A DNA stretch of 64,000 bases, taken from contig OY856187.1 of assembly GCA_963693315.1 (NCBI GenBank), positions 74,345,394 to 74,409,393 on the forward strand, in the 5' to 3' direction. Made by a program: the position numbers and the translations under genes. Source of the stretch: Diogma glabrata (lineage: Eukaryota; Arthropoda; Insecta; Diptera; Cylindrotomidae). Positions 47,552 through 58,315 of this stretch are shown here, piece after piece (position 1 is the stretch's first letter; each line of letters opens with the position of its first letter). Under the pieces are notes generated by a model. The model was not told the origin of the DNA, searched no databases, and saw only the letters and a program-made list of their open reading frames with translations.

Positions 47552-48387
47552 ATATACTGCATTTAAAATTAAATGAAATGAGGCGGAGTCTCATTGAAAG
47601 CAAAATTAATGAAATTGGTTTTTCGAGTTCTCGAAAGCTCTCATCAGTCATTCATAAAATGGTTAATATCTCGTGCATGCATAATGAAAATACTTTTACT
47701 GATGAGATCCAAGTTTGTATGAAAATTTATTTTGAGAAAAAAAAAATTAGTTTTGAAATATATTTTTCTTGATGAAAAGATTTCTTAACTTTTTCCTCAT
47801 GATCAAAACCTCCGTAATCGTTTTGAACCGGGGCCACCGAGGCGTTTGTTGGTAAAAAATGGTGAGTTAAATTGTTTTTCCCCTATAAATTGGGTATAAA
47901 ATATTGCGAATTCTTTTCAATTGATTTATATGGGCTGGGTTCAATTTGGGTTCGATTTCGAGAAAAATGGACTTACGTTGTTTTCCCCCTGTCCTCCAAC
48001 TGAATTGAATAAAGTGAAGGAAAAAATAGGTTCATCAGTTTAACATATTCATATTTTTTTATTTACAGTTTGTGGGCAAACGTAAAAATAATAAAAAAAT
48101 AAATCGGAACATATTTGTTTGTGTCTAAATTTTCGATTTTGGATGTCAAAAAATTGCTATTTTTGGTTGTTTTGGCTCTATTTTTGATGATTTACTGAAT
48201 ATTAGACCAATTGGCTACAATCAATTCCTTCAGCAATTCACTCGATTGGAAAGCGGCTTACATTTTAAAGCATTGTACTACTATTAAAATATAATAATGG
48301 TAGTGTTCGGTCAGGCAATATCATAATAAATATCACGATATTTTACGTCAAATTTTTTTTTCTTTTAACTTTACTTCGTTGAATATT
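47552..48387. other. Non-coding DNA with a dispersed repeat arm
   Basis: It contains the repeat at 47665-47812. Otherwise no gene is recognised. Confidence 0.35.
47665..47812 (+). repeat. Inverted repeat arm, left
   Basis: 'atgcataatgaaaatacttt' to 'tttttcctcatgatc' is the inverted complement of 53925-54070 with modest divergence. A shorter piece recurs near 62373-62415. Confidence 0.6.
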
Positions 48388-48402
48388 ATGTCAAACCGGA
48401 CC
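48388..48402 (+). repeat. Target-site duplication, left
   Basis: ATGTCAAACCGGACC is repeated exactly at 52497-52511, right after the short poly(A) tail of the LINE. Confidence 0.85.
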
Positions 48403-48779
48403 CCATCTAATGGACTTGGCACTTTGACGCAGTGATGGGGCTCAGTAGACTCAGTGATCTTAGGAGCTACAACGGTAGGGTCACCCATGCCGTTTGGTCC
48501 TCGGTGAGAATCGAAGCCAAGATCAAGTCCTAAACCCAAAGCTAAGGTGAGACACGTACGCCGAAAGCTTAGCATGGTCAAGGGGGTGCTTGATTATTAG
48601 TACGGAACTCTGGATACCGGGCGTCGTCCAGTTTCAATAGCCTTACCACAGCACAGGGCTCTGTTGTGGTTGACCAATGTACCTCCCTACTTCCTCCATA
48701 AATATTGTATGGAAAACTATAAAGTTTTAGATGAGAGCGATGCTTCTCCAAACGCATCACATAAACTAACAACAAAACT

Positions 48780-49845
48780 GTGCACCATCTGCACAGATCA
48801 GAAATGGCCTCAGTTAATTTGAACCGGTTAATTGAACAAGATGCTCACGATCTTGGGTTTATACAAGAGCCATGGGCAGACAGTAAAAGAATAAAAGGTC
48901 TATCGTCAAACAAAAATACAAAACTGATCTATTTCTCAGATGTGGAAAGACCGCGAACCGCGATTCTCTTCAACAAACATCTGAAAATATTTGCATTGAA
49001 TGAATTTATCTGTAGAGATCTTACAACGGTCCAGATAGAAATTCATCTTCCTCAAGGTGGATTTGGTAAATTCATTTTAGCTTCTGCATACTTCCCGGGG
49101 GATGAGGACGAGACACCACCAGAAGTGGTAGAAAAACTCATCAAGTATTGCAACAATAACCACTATAACCTCATAATAGCGTGTGATGCTAACGCTCATC
49201 ACACCGTGTGGGGAAGTAGCAACATTAACACAAAAGGCGAGCGTCTGCTTCAATTTTTGTACAAAGAATATGTTTATTGCAAACAAAGGCAGTGAGCCTA
49301 CCTTTAGAAACGCAATCAGAGGTGAGGTCCTTGACCTTACTTTAACTAACATAAACGCTACTAACCATATTAAGAACTGGCATGTTTCGAAGGAAGCTTC
49401 TATGTCTGATCATGCTTATATATGTTTCAACATAGAACACTACCCGAAGAGCATCCAGTACTTTAGAAACCCAAGAAAAACCAACTGGGAACTTTACACA
49501 ACATATCTTCATGATAATGTAAATAGTTGCGGCAGTATCAACTCTACATTTGAGCTTGACTCTGCAGCAAATAATTTACAAGAAATTATCACTGAAGCAT
49601 ACAACCTTAATACTCCAATAACTCAGTCCAAAAGATGCAGAGATGTACCTTGGTGGAATGGTAACTTGGAGAGGAAAAGGAATAAAGTTCGCAAGCTTTT
49701 TTACAGAGCAAAAACAACAAATAATTGGACAGAGTACCGAGTAGCTCTAACCAACTATAATAAAGAACTCAGACAATCAAAAAGAAATAGCTGTAAAGAG
49801 CTCTGCAATAAGATAGATAATCTGCCTGCTGCAGCTCGACTCTAA
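48780..49845 (+). pseudogene. LINE ORF2: APE-type endonuclease
   Basis: It begins HHLHRSEMASVNLNRLI, missing the usual first strand and ATG (an upstream stop lies at 48762). Catalytic landmarks are QEPW, SAYFPGDEDE, DANAHHTVWGS, VLDLTLTN and SDHAYI. A frameshift near 49250 separates DANAHH from VLDLTLTN. The endonuclease would nick target DNA for target-primed reverse transcription. It ends at TAA 49843-49845, in frame with the RT linker that follows. Confidence 0.8.
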
Positions 49846-49848
49846 AAA

Positions 49849-50862
49849 TTGATGTTGTCTGATCACACAAACCCTCTAGGCTCAATCTGCAAACCAAGTG
49901 GTACGTATACCACCAGCTGCATTGAGACACTAGATACTTTACTTCAAACCCACTTTCCGGGCTCAATAGAATGGAGCACGGAAGATAATGCCAACGAAGA
50001 CGTACATCTTCTAGATCCTGCAACTAAAAGTACTGCAGATCATTCAGCTAACACAATTTTCACCCCCAACAAAGCGAGATGGGCTATAGAATCCTTCGGT
50101 CCGTATAAATCTCCAGGAGGTGATGGAATTTTTCCGGTATTTTTGCAAAAGGGTCTAACAATCATTCTTCCATATATCTCATGCGTTGGTTCAAAGCAAG
50201 CTTTCGCCTTGCTTACATTCCTCAGATATGGCGAGAAACCAAAGTTGTTTTTATACCTAAGCCAGGAAAAAAACCTAATGAAGCCAAATCATACAGACCC
50301 ATAAGTCTTACATCTTTTCTATTAAAAACAATGAAAAAGATGTTGGACTATCACATCCGTCATGTATGTCTTAAACAAAACCCTCTCAACTCTAGCCAGC
50401 ACGCCTATCAGACTGGGAAATCTACTGAAACGGCGTTGCACAAAATGGTGAAAGAAATTGAGAGCACCCTAAACTATAAGGAGGCACTTGTTTGTACATT
50501 TATGGACATACAAGGAGCCTTTGACAATGCCCACTTCAATGCTATCATTAAAATGGCCACAAAGAAAAATATAAACCCGCTTATCATTGCGTGGATTATC
50601 AAGATAGCTACAGAGTGGGAAGATAACGGCTACACTAGGTGATTATTCAGTGACTGTTACTGCATCTAGAGGCTGCCCACAAGGGGGCGTGCTCTCTCCG
50701 TTGCTTTGGCTAATGGTGGCTGATGATCTCCTCACTAAGCTAAATGATTCCGACTTCAACACTGTAGGCTATGCCGACGACTTGGCAGTCATGGTTAGAA
50801 GGAAACATGACTCCATTGTCGCTGGTCGAACCCAGACAGCTCTTAATATTGTATCAAAGTGA
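49849..50862 (+). pseudogene. LINE ORF2: reverse transcriptase
   Basis: It reads NKARWAIESFGPYKSPGGDG, then shifts frame near 50185 to WRETKVVFIPKPGKKPNEAK with SYRPISLTS, QHAYQTGKSTETALH and TFMDIQGAFDNAHF. It shifts back near 50640 to GCPQGGVLSPLLW and the catalytic VGYADDLAVM. The frames before 50180 and after 50650 agree, so the two shifts compensate each other. A TGA at 50860-50862 interrupts the join to the thumb and RNase H. Confidence 0.85.
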
Positions 50863-50871
50863 TGCAACAGA

Positions 50872-52287
50872 TTGGGACTGTCGATCAACCCACGAAAAAC
50901 AAGCATTGTCGTTTTCACAAACAGGAGAAACTTTAATTTCATTTCTCCTGTTCTAAACGGCGATCCAATACAAACATCAAAAGAGGTTAGATATTTGGGT
51001 GTGATTCTGGATAGCAAACTAACCCGGAACTCACACCTGAAATATATCTCCGATAAGGCAAACAAAGTTTTCTTCACATACAGAAACCTGTTTGGGAAAA
51101 CATGGGGTCTTAGCCCAAAAATGATACTTTGGTTGCACCAAAGTCTTATTAAACAAATTCTAACATATGCAGCTTTAGTTTGGTGGCCTAAAACGCGCCA
51201 AATAACTGCTCAAAATATGTTTACAAAAATACAAAGGCTTGTGTGTCTTAGTGCCACAGGTGCTTTCAAAACCACGCCAACGTCAGCAATGGAAATTCTT
51301 CTAAAGCTTTCTCCATTGCACCTACATGTTAAATCTGCGGTGTTGAGCGTTCATAGACTGCAGCTCACAGAAGGGTTTAAGCAGGGTAATCTAACTGGAC
51401 ACCTTGAAATCCTTTCTGAATTACAAGCTGAAATGCATACATACCATATTTCGGATTGTATGCCAAAAACAATAGATTTAGACAGGCACTTTGATGTCAA
51501 TATATTGGACAGAGATCGTATTAAAAACTACATACGGTCACTGCCACATAACGCCAGCATCTGGTACACAGATGGTTCTCGAACAAATATGGGCACGGGA
51601 GCAGGAGTGTTTGGTCCTAGAACAAAGCAAACGGTTGCCCTAGGCACCACAACAACCATATTTCAAGCCGAAATTTTTGCAATTAGCAGTTGCGCTTTGC
51701 TATGTGCTGAAAGAAAATACCAAAATATTGAAATATATACCATCTCTGACAGCCAAGCAGCACTCTTGGCACTAAAATCTACGCGCTTTGATTCCAAACT
51801 GGTATGGGAATGCTACCAAAATCTACTAAAAATCTCCTGCAATAATAAAGTAACACTTGTGTGGGCACCTAGCCACACAGGAATACAAGGAAATGCTATC
51901 GCTGACGCTTTAGCAAAGCAAGGGGCCGATAAAAAGTTTGTTGGACCGGAACCATGCTTCGGAATGGCCAAGAGTTCGCTCAAAAGCACAATTCAAGCTT
52001 GGGAACAGGAACAAAATGCTAAATTATGGAGAAGCAGAGAGGGACTAGTACACTCTAAAAAGTTTCTAGGTAACCTCCCTGTTTCACCCTTAAAAACAAT
52101 CGACTTAAACAGAGAGTCTCTAAGAATTTTAACGTGGTGCGTTACTGGACATGGTCCATTAAACCACCATCTTAACAAAATGGGCCTTGTTGTTTCCGAC
52201 AGGTGTAGATTCTGCTACTCGGACGCGGAAACGATGGAACACGTCATCTGCAGCTGTCCTGAACTCTCTGGGCACAGATACAACTAA
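50872..52287 (+). pseudogene. LINE ORF2: thumb, RNase H and Cys/His end
   Basis: This is an open frame of 471 codons. It begins with the RT thumb (LGLSINPRKTSIVVF, VRYLGVILDSKL) and contains a complete RNase H. The acidic residues are visible in WYTDGSRTN, QAEIFAISS, TISDSQAAL and GNAIADALAKQGA, with the histidine loop WAPSHTGIQ. It ends with CRFCYSDAETMEHVICSCPE, a CCHC motif typical of the clade. All four RNase H acidic residues are present, so this domain decayed less than the others. Confidence 0.85.
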
Positions 52288-52496
52288 CTTGGTCATAGAA
52301 GACTAACACTTCCATTACCACAAAACGTCACTCCAATTGAGCTAATTAATTTTATTAAAAGTCTCACTTGGATGACAGAATACAACCAGTAATGGCACAG
52401 ACGACTGACTAATAAAACAATCAGGGTAAGCACAATAGACCTTCAGGTCGCAGTGCTACTTGAACTGCAAGTCTTAAGGCCCTCCAATAAAAAAAA

Positions 52497-52511
52497 ATGT
52501 CAAACCGGACC
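52497..52511 (+). repeat. Target-site duplication, right
   Basis: Exact copy of 48388-48402, next to the LINE 3' A-tract. Confidence 0.85.
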
Positions 52512-52714
52512 GAACAGTCAAAAGATAAAAAAAGTAGTGTGTGTACCAGAGTACACAGGTAAGAAGTGAAACTTCTTTATTACATATCATTTTTCTACTA
52601 TTTATAACTTCACAGAAATTGGGTAGATAAGGCTTAGGAAAAAAAACGCCGATTATTGATAACCAATTGTTTGGTGAGTATATATCTTCCTATATATCTC
52701 TGATACACTCCAAT
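52512..52714. other. Spacer between LINE and minisatellite
   Basis: Nothing recognisable. The first bases continue the pre-insertion target of the LINE. Confidence 0.4.
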
Positions 52715-53765
52715 TCACCATGACCACCGTGACCACATTACCACCATGGCCAGCATGACCACCTTGATCACCACGATCACCATGACCGCCATAACCAACA
52801 TGACCATCATGACCACCGTTAACACCATGACCATCATGACCACCGTAACCACCATCACCACCGTGACCACCATAACCACCATGACCACCATGACCACCGT
52901 GATCACCGTGACCACCATAACCACCATGACCACCATGACCACCGTGAACACCATAACCACCATGACCACCGTGACCACCATGACCACCATAACCACCATG
53001 ACCACTATTACCACCATGACCACCGTGAACACCATGACCACCATGACCACTATAATTACTATGACCACCATGACCACCATAACCACCATGACCACCTTGA
53101 CCACCATGACCGCCATGACCAACATGACTATCATGACCACCGTGAACACCATGACTACCATGACCAGCGTGACCACTATGACCACCATGACCACCATGAC
53201 CAACATGAACACCACGACCATCATGACCACTGTGAACACCATGACCACCATGACCACCGTGACCACCGTGACCACCATAACCACCATGACCACTATGACT
53301 ACCATGACCGCCATGACCACCATGACCACCGTGAACACCATGACCACCGTGACCACCGTGACCACCATGACCACCATTAACCATGACCACCATGACCACC
53401 GTGAACACCATGACCACCATGACCACCATTACCACCATGACCACCATAACCACTATGACCACCATGACCACCATGACCCCCTTGACCACCATGACTACCA
53501 TGACCACCATGACCGCCATGACCAACATGACCACCATGACCACCGTGACCACCATGACCACCGTGACCACCATGACCACCGTGACCACCATAACCACCAT
53601 GACCACTATGACCACCATGACCACAATGAACAGCATGACCACCATGACAACCGTGACCACCATGACCACCATTACTACTATGATCACCATGACCACTATT
53701 ACCACCATGACTAGCATGGCCACCATGGCCACCATGACCACAATGACCACCATGACCACCATCTA
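52715..53765. repeat. 9-bp minisatellite (ACCACCATG)n, ~115 units
   Basis: About 1.05 kb of 9-bp units with variants accaccgtg, ataaccacc, gtgaacacc and attaccacc. Because 9 is a multiple of 3 and units carry few stop codons, long open frames appear on both strands (Thr-Met/Ile runs on plus; Gly-His-Gly or Val-Met-Val runs on minus). I judge these to be by-products of the repeat. The 'gtgaacaccatg' variant recurs about every 70-110 bp, hinting at a higher-order repeat. Confidence 0.9.
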
Positions 53766-53924
53766 CAATCGACACATCCATATAACATTTAGTACAATAC
53801 TAAATAAATAACGGTGCATGCACTATGTATGAGGTTTTTCCTCATGAGATTTGTGCAACTTTTTATTATTATTTCTAATAGAAATACAATGCTTTAAAAT
53901 GTAGGTAGCTCAATTCTCTACTAA

Positions 53925-54070
53925 TCATGAGGAAAAATTTAAGAAATGTTTAACTTATTCATTGAGGAAAAAGTATTTCAAAAATAATTTTTTTTTCTCA
54001 AAATAAATATTCATACAAACTTTCATGAGTAAAAGTATTTTCATTGTGCATGCTCTGTTAATAAAAATAA
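53925..54070 (-). repeat. Inverted repeat arm, right
   Basis: Complement of 47665-47812: 'atgaggaaaaatttaag', 'ttctcaaaataaatattcat', 'gtaaaagtattttcattgtg' and 'catgc'. The pair encloses the LINE and the minisatellite. Confidence 0.6.
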
Positions 54071-54505
54071 AATTATCTAAACAAAATTAAAATTTATAAA
54101 AAAACAACGTAACCGAAAATCGTGACGATTTTTTTAAATTTTATACTGCTTTAAAATTTCTCTCATACGCCGATAAAGAAGTTTCACTTCAAAAGATGGA
54201 TTTATACGTCACTTTTATTTCAATTAATTTTAACACAAAAGATAAATTTAGCTCGAAAACCACAAATCAATTTTATCAAGAATAGTTATTACAAAAATGT
54301 AAGTATAAACAAAACAAAACCAAAAGGGTTAACAACCAAAATAAAATATTTTTATTGTCACCTAAATTCAAAACATTTTAACATTTAAAACCAGCAAAAA
54401 ATCTGATTTTTTTCGAGATAAATGGCTGCGTATAGTACTTCGAAAAATCATGGTTTTTTTATCACGTTGTCTCGACCGAATACTAGGAATAAAAAATTGC
54501 TCAAA
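54071..54505. other. AT-rich DNA before the copia element
   Basis: No recognisable gene. Confidence 0.35.
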
Positions 54506-54693
54506 TGGTTGAGAATTATTAATAATAAAACTATTTTTAAACAATACACGTTGTGTTTTATTGAATCTCCATTTATTTGTATCATTATATTTTTACATTA
54601 AACAATTTGACATAAAACATTAGAGTGCTGCCTTAATAAAATTATTCCTTTAACTAATACAGTTCAACATATAAAATTAATTTTATCTCAACA
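54506..54693 (-). repeat. copia 3' LTR
   Basis: 188 bp bounded by tggttgaga / tctcaaca (plus-strand view). It aligns with the other LTR through 'attattaataataaaa', 'aatacacgttgtgttttatt', 'acataaaacattagagtg' and 'aatttta'. One extra G at the tip, and 'atttattt' where the other has 'atttt'. Confidence 0.85.
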
Positions 54694-54706
54694 TTCTCCC
54701 CTAATT
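54694..54706 (-). promoter_or_regulatory. copia polypurine tract
   Basis: The minus strand reads 'ttaggggagaa' directly before the 3' LTR, the expected place and composition for the plus-strand primer. Confidence 0.7.
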
Positions 54707-54879
54707 TTAAATTTTATTAGTATCTGTGATACTCCTCCCTTATTCTAATTCAAATTTTATATAATATAAATTTATAAACATATCAATAAAATTTTGTAAC
54801 GATTAGCAGTGCAACCCAGCCCCCCAGATAGGAGCAAAGATTGCACTTACTAAAGTCATAGATTTGTTCCCTGTCCGTT

Positions 54880-55165
54880 GCCCGATTCCCGCTCTATCGA
54901 CTTGGCTCAGTCTATAACGGTCGTGGGTTTGAATCGGCAGCCAGAAGCCCTAGATGGGAGCGGTTGTTAGTTGGAGAAACGCACACAGCCATCCCTACTT
55001 ACCTCTTGTCCTTTACCATGTTCTCATCCTCTACCAGACATTGTTTCAGCGAATCAGTGGTTGCATGTTCAGAAGGAACACATAACACCTGTCGCTCCTG
55101 CCTATCTCAACATATTCAGAAACACTATACATGACAAACAACAACAAAAATTACTTAGCTAGGAC
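54880..55165 (+). repeat. Possible degenerate SINE-like insert
   Basis: 'tggctcagt' and 'gtgggtttgaatc' resemble box A and box B but are only about 25 nt apart, too close for an intact tRNA head. The block is GC-richer than its surroundings. A coding origin is not supported. Confidence 0.25.
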
Positions 55166-56159
55166 TCACCTTAAAAGTTTCCTGTTGATGTATCCGTCTC
55201 TATAGCGGGTTATCCCAAAACACGATATTTAAGTACATGATTTTTATTTCCAATTTCATTTCATTTTTCATTAAGAAAACTTTTCCCAAATTATATTTGG
55301 ACTAATTTTACAATTTTTAATCAGAACACCCAAACAATTTGTTTCAAGATAATGGAACACTTCCAAATTATATTTGGACTAACTTTACTAATTTACTAAA
55401 TAAAATTTTTATTAAAACACTAAATTATTTAGTTTTCATAATCAAACATTTCCAAATTTTATTTGGACTAACTTTAAAATTTTTTAATTAAAACACACGA
55501 TTACTTTAAGTTTCATAATAAAACATTTCCAAATTTTATTTGGACTAACTTTACTAAATTTTTAACTAATACACAAGATTACTTTAAGTTTCATAATAAA
55601 AGATTTCCAAATTTTGTTTGGACTAACTTTAAAATTACTTCGGTCTGAAAGACCTAAGTATTACATTCATGAGCCAAAAGTGAAATTCTTACCCCACTTT
55701 TTTTGGCATTTCTCGACGTTTTAGGACCTACTGATTCTAAAAAAGCAAAAAAAAAAAATGTATGTCTGTCTGTCTGTCACAACCGACGAAATCTAGAAAA
55801 CCGCTGGACGGATTTGAAAAATTTTTTTTTCTAAAAATAGGTTTACTTAATAGGAAGAGCCGAAAGGACGATGTGTTCGATAACTGTACCGGAAGTGTGT
55901 CAAAAAAATCGAAAAGGTGTCAAAACAAGGAAATTTGCATATTTTTTGCTTAAAAAACGTTCATTTTAAGTGATTACGAGTATCCTACATTGAATTTGGA
56001 GAAATCTTGATGGTCGGGATTGGTATGTGAGACCAAAATCTAGATTATTGCATTATAAGTTTGTCGAAAAAAATGTTGTCAAGTGTGTCAAAAGATAGAT
56101 TTTTATTTATTTTTTTACCTAATTTTTTGGAAAAAAAATAAAATTAATTGTTTGTTTGA

Positions 56160-56480
56160 AATGAAGTTTTTTTATTATTATTGAGAATTATGGCATTATA
56201 AGTTTGTCAAAAAAATGTTGTCAAGTGTGTCAAAAGATTTTTAATTAGTTTTTTACCCAATTTTTTGGAAAAAAATAAAATTGTTTCTTTGAAATGAAAT
56301 TTTATTATTATTATTGAGAATTATGGCATTATAAGTTTGTCAAAAAATGTTGTCAAGTGTGTCAAAAGAAAGGTTTTTGTTTATTTTTTACCCAATTTTG
56401 TACAAAAAAATAAAATTAATGATTTGTGACATGATATTTTATTATTATTATAGAGAATTATGGCATTATAACGTCGCCTT
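56160..56480 (+). repeat. Internal ~120-bp tandem units of Helentron-like copy 3
   Basis: Three units of 'ttattattattgagaattatg', 'gcattataagtttgtcaaaa' and 'tgttgtcaagtgtgtcaaaa' follow one another. A further partial unit lies near 56720. Confidence 0.7.
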
Positions 56481-56839
56481 AATAATGAAACAACGTATGC
56501 TATTTATACGTTGTTTTTATATTATAGGTGCGCTGCATTCCCCATAAGGGTATCTTTGAATTGGCGTTTTTACATTTTCGAATTATTTTATGACTGGGGG
56601 TAAGAATTAATAAATTATAAATTAACGTCCATGCAAATGCATGCGCACATCAAACTTTAAACTCAAATATCTCGAAACTATACTTTTGCGTATACGTTAT
56701 TTCATTATTAAAGCGACGATAAGTTTGTCAAAAAATAATGTCAAGTGTGTCAAAAAATGATTTCATTTACTTTTTTAGCCAAGTTTTTGGAAGAAAATGT
56801 AGCTGTTTTTATGACGTAAATGTAATTTAAAATGAAATT

Positions 56840-57240
56840 GGACATGGAAATTTTTGAATTTGTTATAGTTTTGGAAATATTTTTGGAATTTGGAAAAAGT
56901 TTGTATTTTTGATTTTGTAATAATTTTTACAATATTTTTAGAATTTCGGAAAAAGTTTTAATTTTTGATTTTGTAAGAATTTTTGGAATATTTTTAGAAT
57001 TTTGGAAAATTTTTAATTTTTGATATTATTATAATTTTTGGAATTTTGAAAAAATTTTCAATTTTTGATTTTGTAATAATTTTTGCAATATATTTAGAAT
57101 GTTGGAAAAAGTTTGAATTTTTAAGAATTTTTGAAATATTATTGGAATTTAGAAAAAATTTAAATATTTGATATTATTCTGATTTTTGGAATATTTTTGG
57201 AATTTTGAAAAAGTTTGGTTTTATTTAATTTAACAATATT
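56840..57240 (+). repeat. AT-rich internal array of Helentron-like copy 3
   Basis: Diverged units of roughly 55-60 bp built on 'aatttttgattttgtaataa', 'tttttggaatatttttagaa' and 'ttttgg'. Similar runs lie at 19840-20035, 20700-20900 and 21430-21600. Confidence 0.6.
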
Positions 57241-58315
57241 TTTGGAATTTTGATTATAATTTTCCGACAACGTATTGATGTTTCGTGTTAGTTTTGTTTT
57301 AAATTTTTAAACAGAGATAAAAAATACTAGTACTTTAACAAAGAGTTATGTTTGATATACATCGCTGCCCAAAACTAAAAACCATGTCCCCATTAAAGTT
57401 TTTTGCCGAAAACTATATCAAAATCCTTAACCCAGACCGAAGTCTTGATATCTCAGAGCTGTAAGATTTCAGCCCCTCCATATGTTTTTATTAAAACACA
57501 AGATTACTTTAAGTTTCATAATAAAACATTTCCAAATTTTATTTGGACTATTAAAAAAAATTTTTAATTAAAACACTCAATTATTTTAAAGTATTTATAT
57601 TTTAACCGACGATACTAATACAACACAAAAAAAAAACCAAAAGAAAAAAGAAACAAATAGCTTTTACTCAAACGACCGACTTCGCCCGCGTTTCGAAACT
57701 CAGGCCCAACCAAAACTAAAACAAATTGTGACCATCTTGGTCGACAATTCGAATCCGAGTCCCGACTAAAAATTTTCTAACTCAAGTCAACAACTCGGTG
57801 TTATCCGAGCCCTGGTCAAAATGCTCTTAGCTGACAAAAGTAATAATAACGAGAGAAAAAAAATTAATTCCTGAATCTAATGAATTTGTGGGAACTTTCC
57901 CACAAATAGACGAAAACTTGTTTAATTACAACAAAAAAAACGAAAGGCTGAATTTCAGACTTTTAAGTAGAAATGAAAGAAAAATGATAAAGTGAAATTG
58001 GATTACAACTTATGTTAATCCAGAATTTTACATTAATTGTTTTCTGTAAAACTTACAGAAAGCAAAACATGTGAAAATTTTTTGCATAATGTGCAAAACG
58101 AAATATGGGAAAATTTTTGAAAAATGAGTATACATAATGTAAGGATGGATCAAAATTAAAAACCAAAAACTGTCTGGAATTTATTAGACTTGCGACGAAG
58201 GGAAGATGATAAATCTTTAACACGAAAATAGTATTTCTGAAATTCTCTTCGTCACAATTTCAAAATTACAACTCCATTAGAATTAAATAAAACTTAATTT
58301 TGATTTACTTATAAT

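Larger units (their letters stand above)
48403..52496 (+). mobile_element. LOA/I-like LINE with RNase H, bounded by 15-bp target duplications
   Basis: A 4.09-kb insertion between identical 15-bp repeats. It has a ~370-bp non-coding 5' part, an ORF2 encoding APE endonuclease, RT, RNase H and a C-terminal Cys/His motif, and a 3' end 'ccaataaaaaaaa'. ORF1 (gag-like) is absent, and the endonuclease lacks its start, so an internal deletion after the 5' UTR is likely. RNase H in ORF2 points to the LOA or I group. Several stops and frameshifts make it inactive. Confidence 0.85.
55637..57482 (+). mobile_element. Helentron/DINE-like element, copy 3 (most complete)
   Basis: Starts acttcggtctgaaagacc, with a 5-bp hairpin (ggtct/agacc), then 'gagccaaaagtgaaattctt' and the microsatellite 'gtctgtctgtctgtc' (55762). 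Ends 'cagaccgaagtcttgatatc', 'agatttcagcccctcc'. Its start and end carry inverted 11-bp acttcggtctg / cagaccgaagt. Comparison with sister units of the host array shows insertion inside a T run with no visible duplication, as expected for Helentron-type elements. No coding sequence. Confidence 0.65.
55258..57590 (-). repeat. ~78-bp tandem array in the copia 3' region, split by the Helentron-like insertion
   Basis: Units carry 'cca[a]attttatttggacta' and 'ttactttaagtttcataata'. They start near 55290, 55366, 55455, 55533 and 55609, and one more lies past the insertion near 57530. Spacing is 76-89 bp. Confidence 0.65.

Noticed and set aside
52653..53811. Very long open frames on both strands, including a Gly-His-rich protein and a Thr-Met-rich protein
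   Set aside because: They are explained by the 9-bp repeat unit, which is a multiple of three and carries few stop codons. No start context, domain or splice structure supports a gene.
54880..54960. tRNA gene on the plus strand
   Set aside because: The box-like motifs are too close together and no cloverleaf can be formed.
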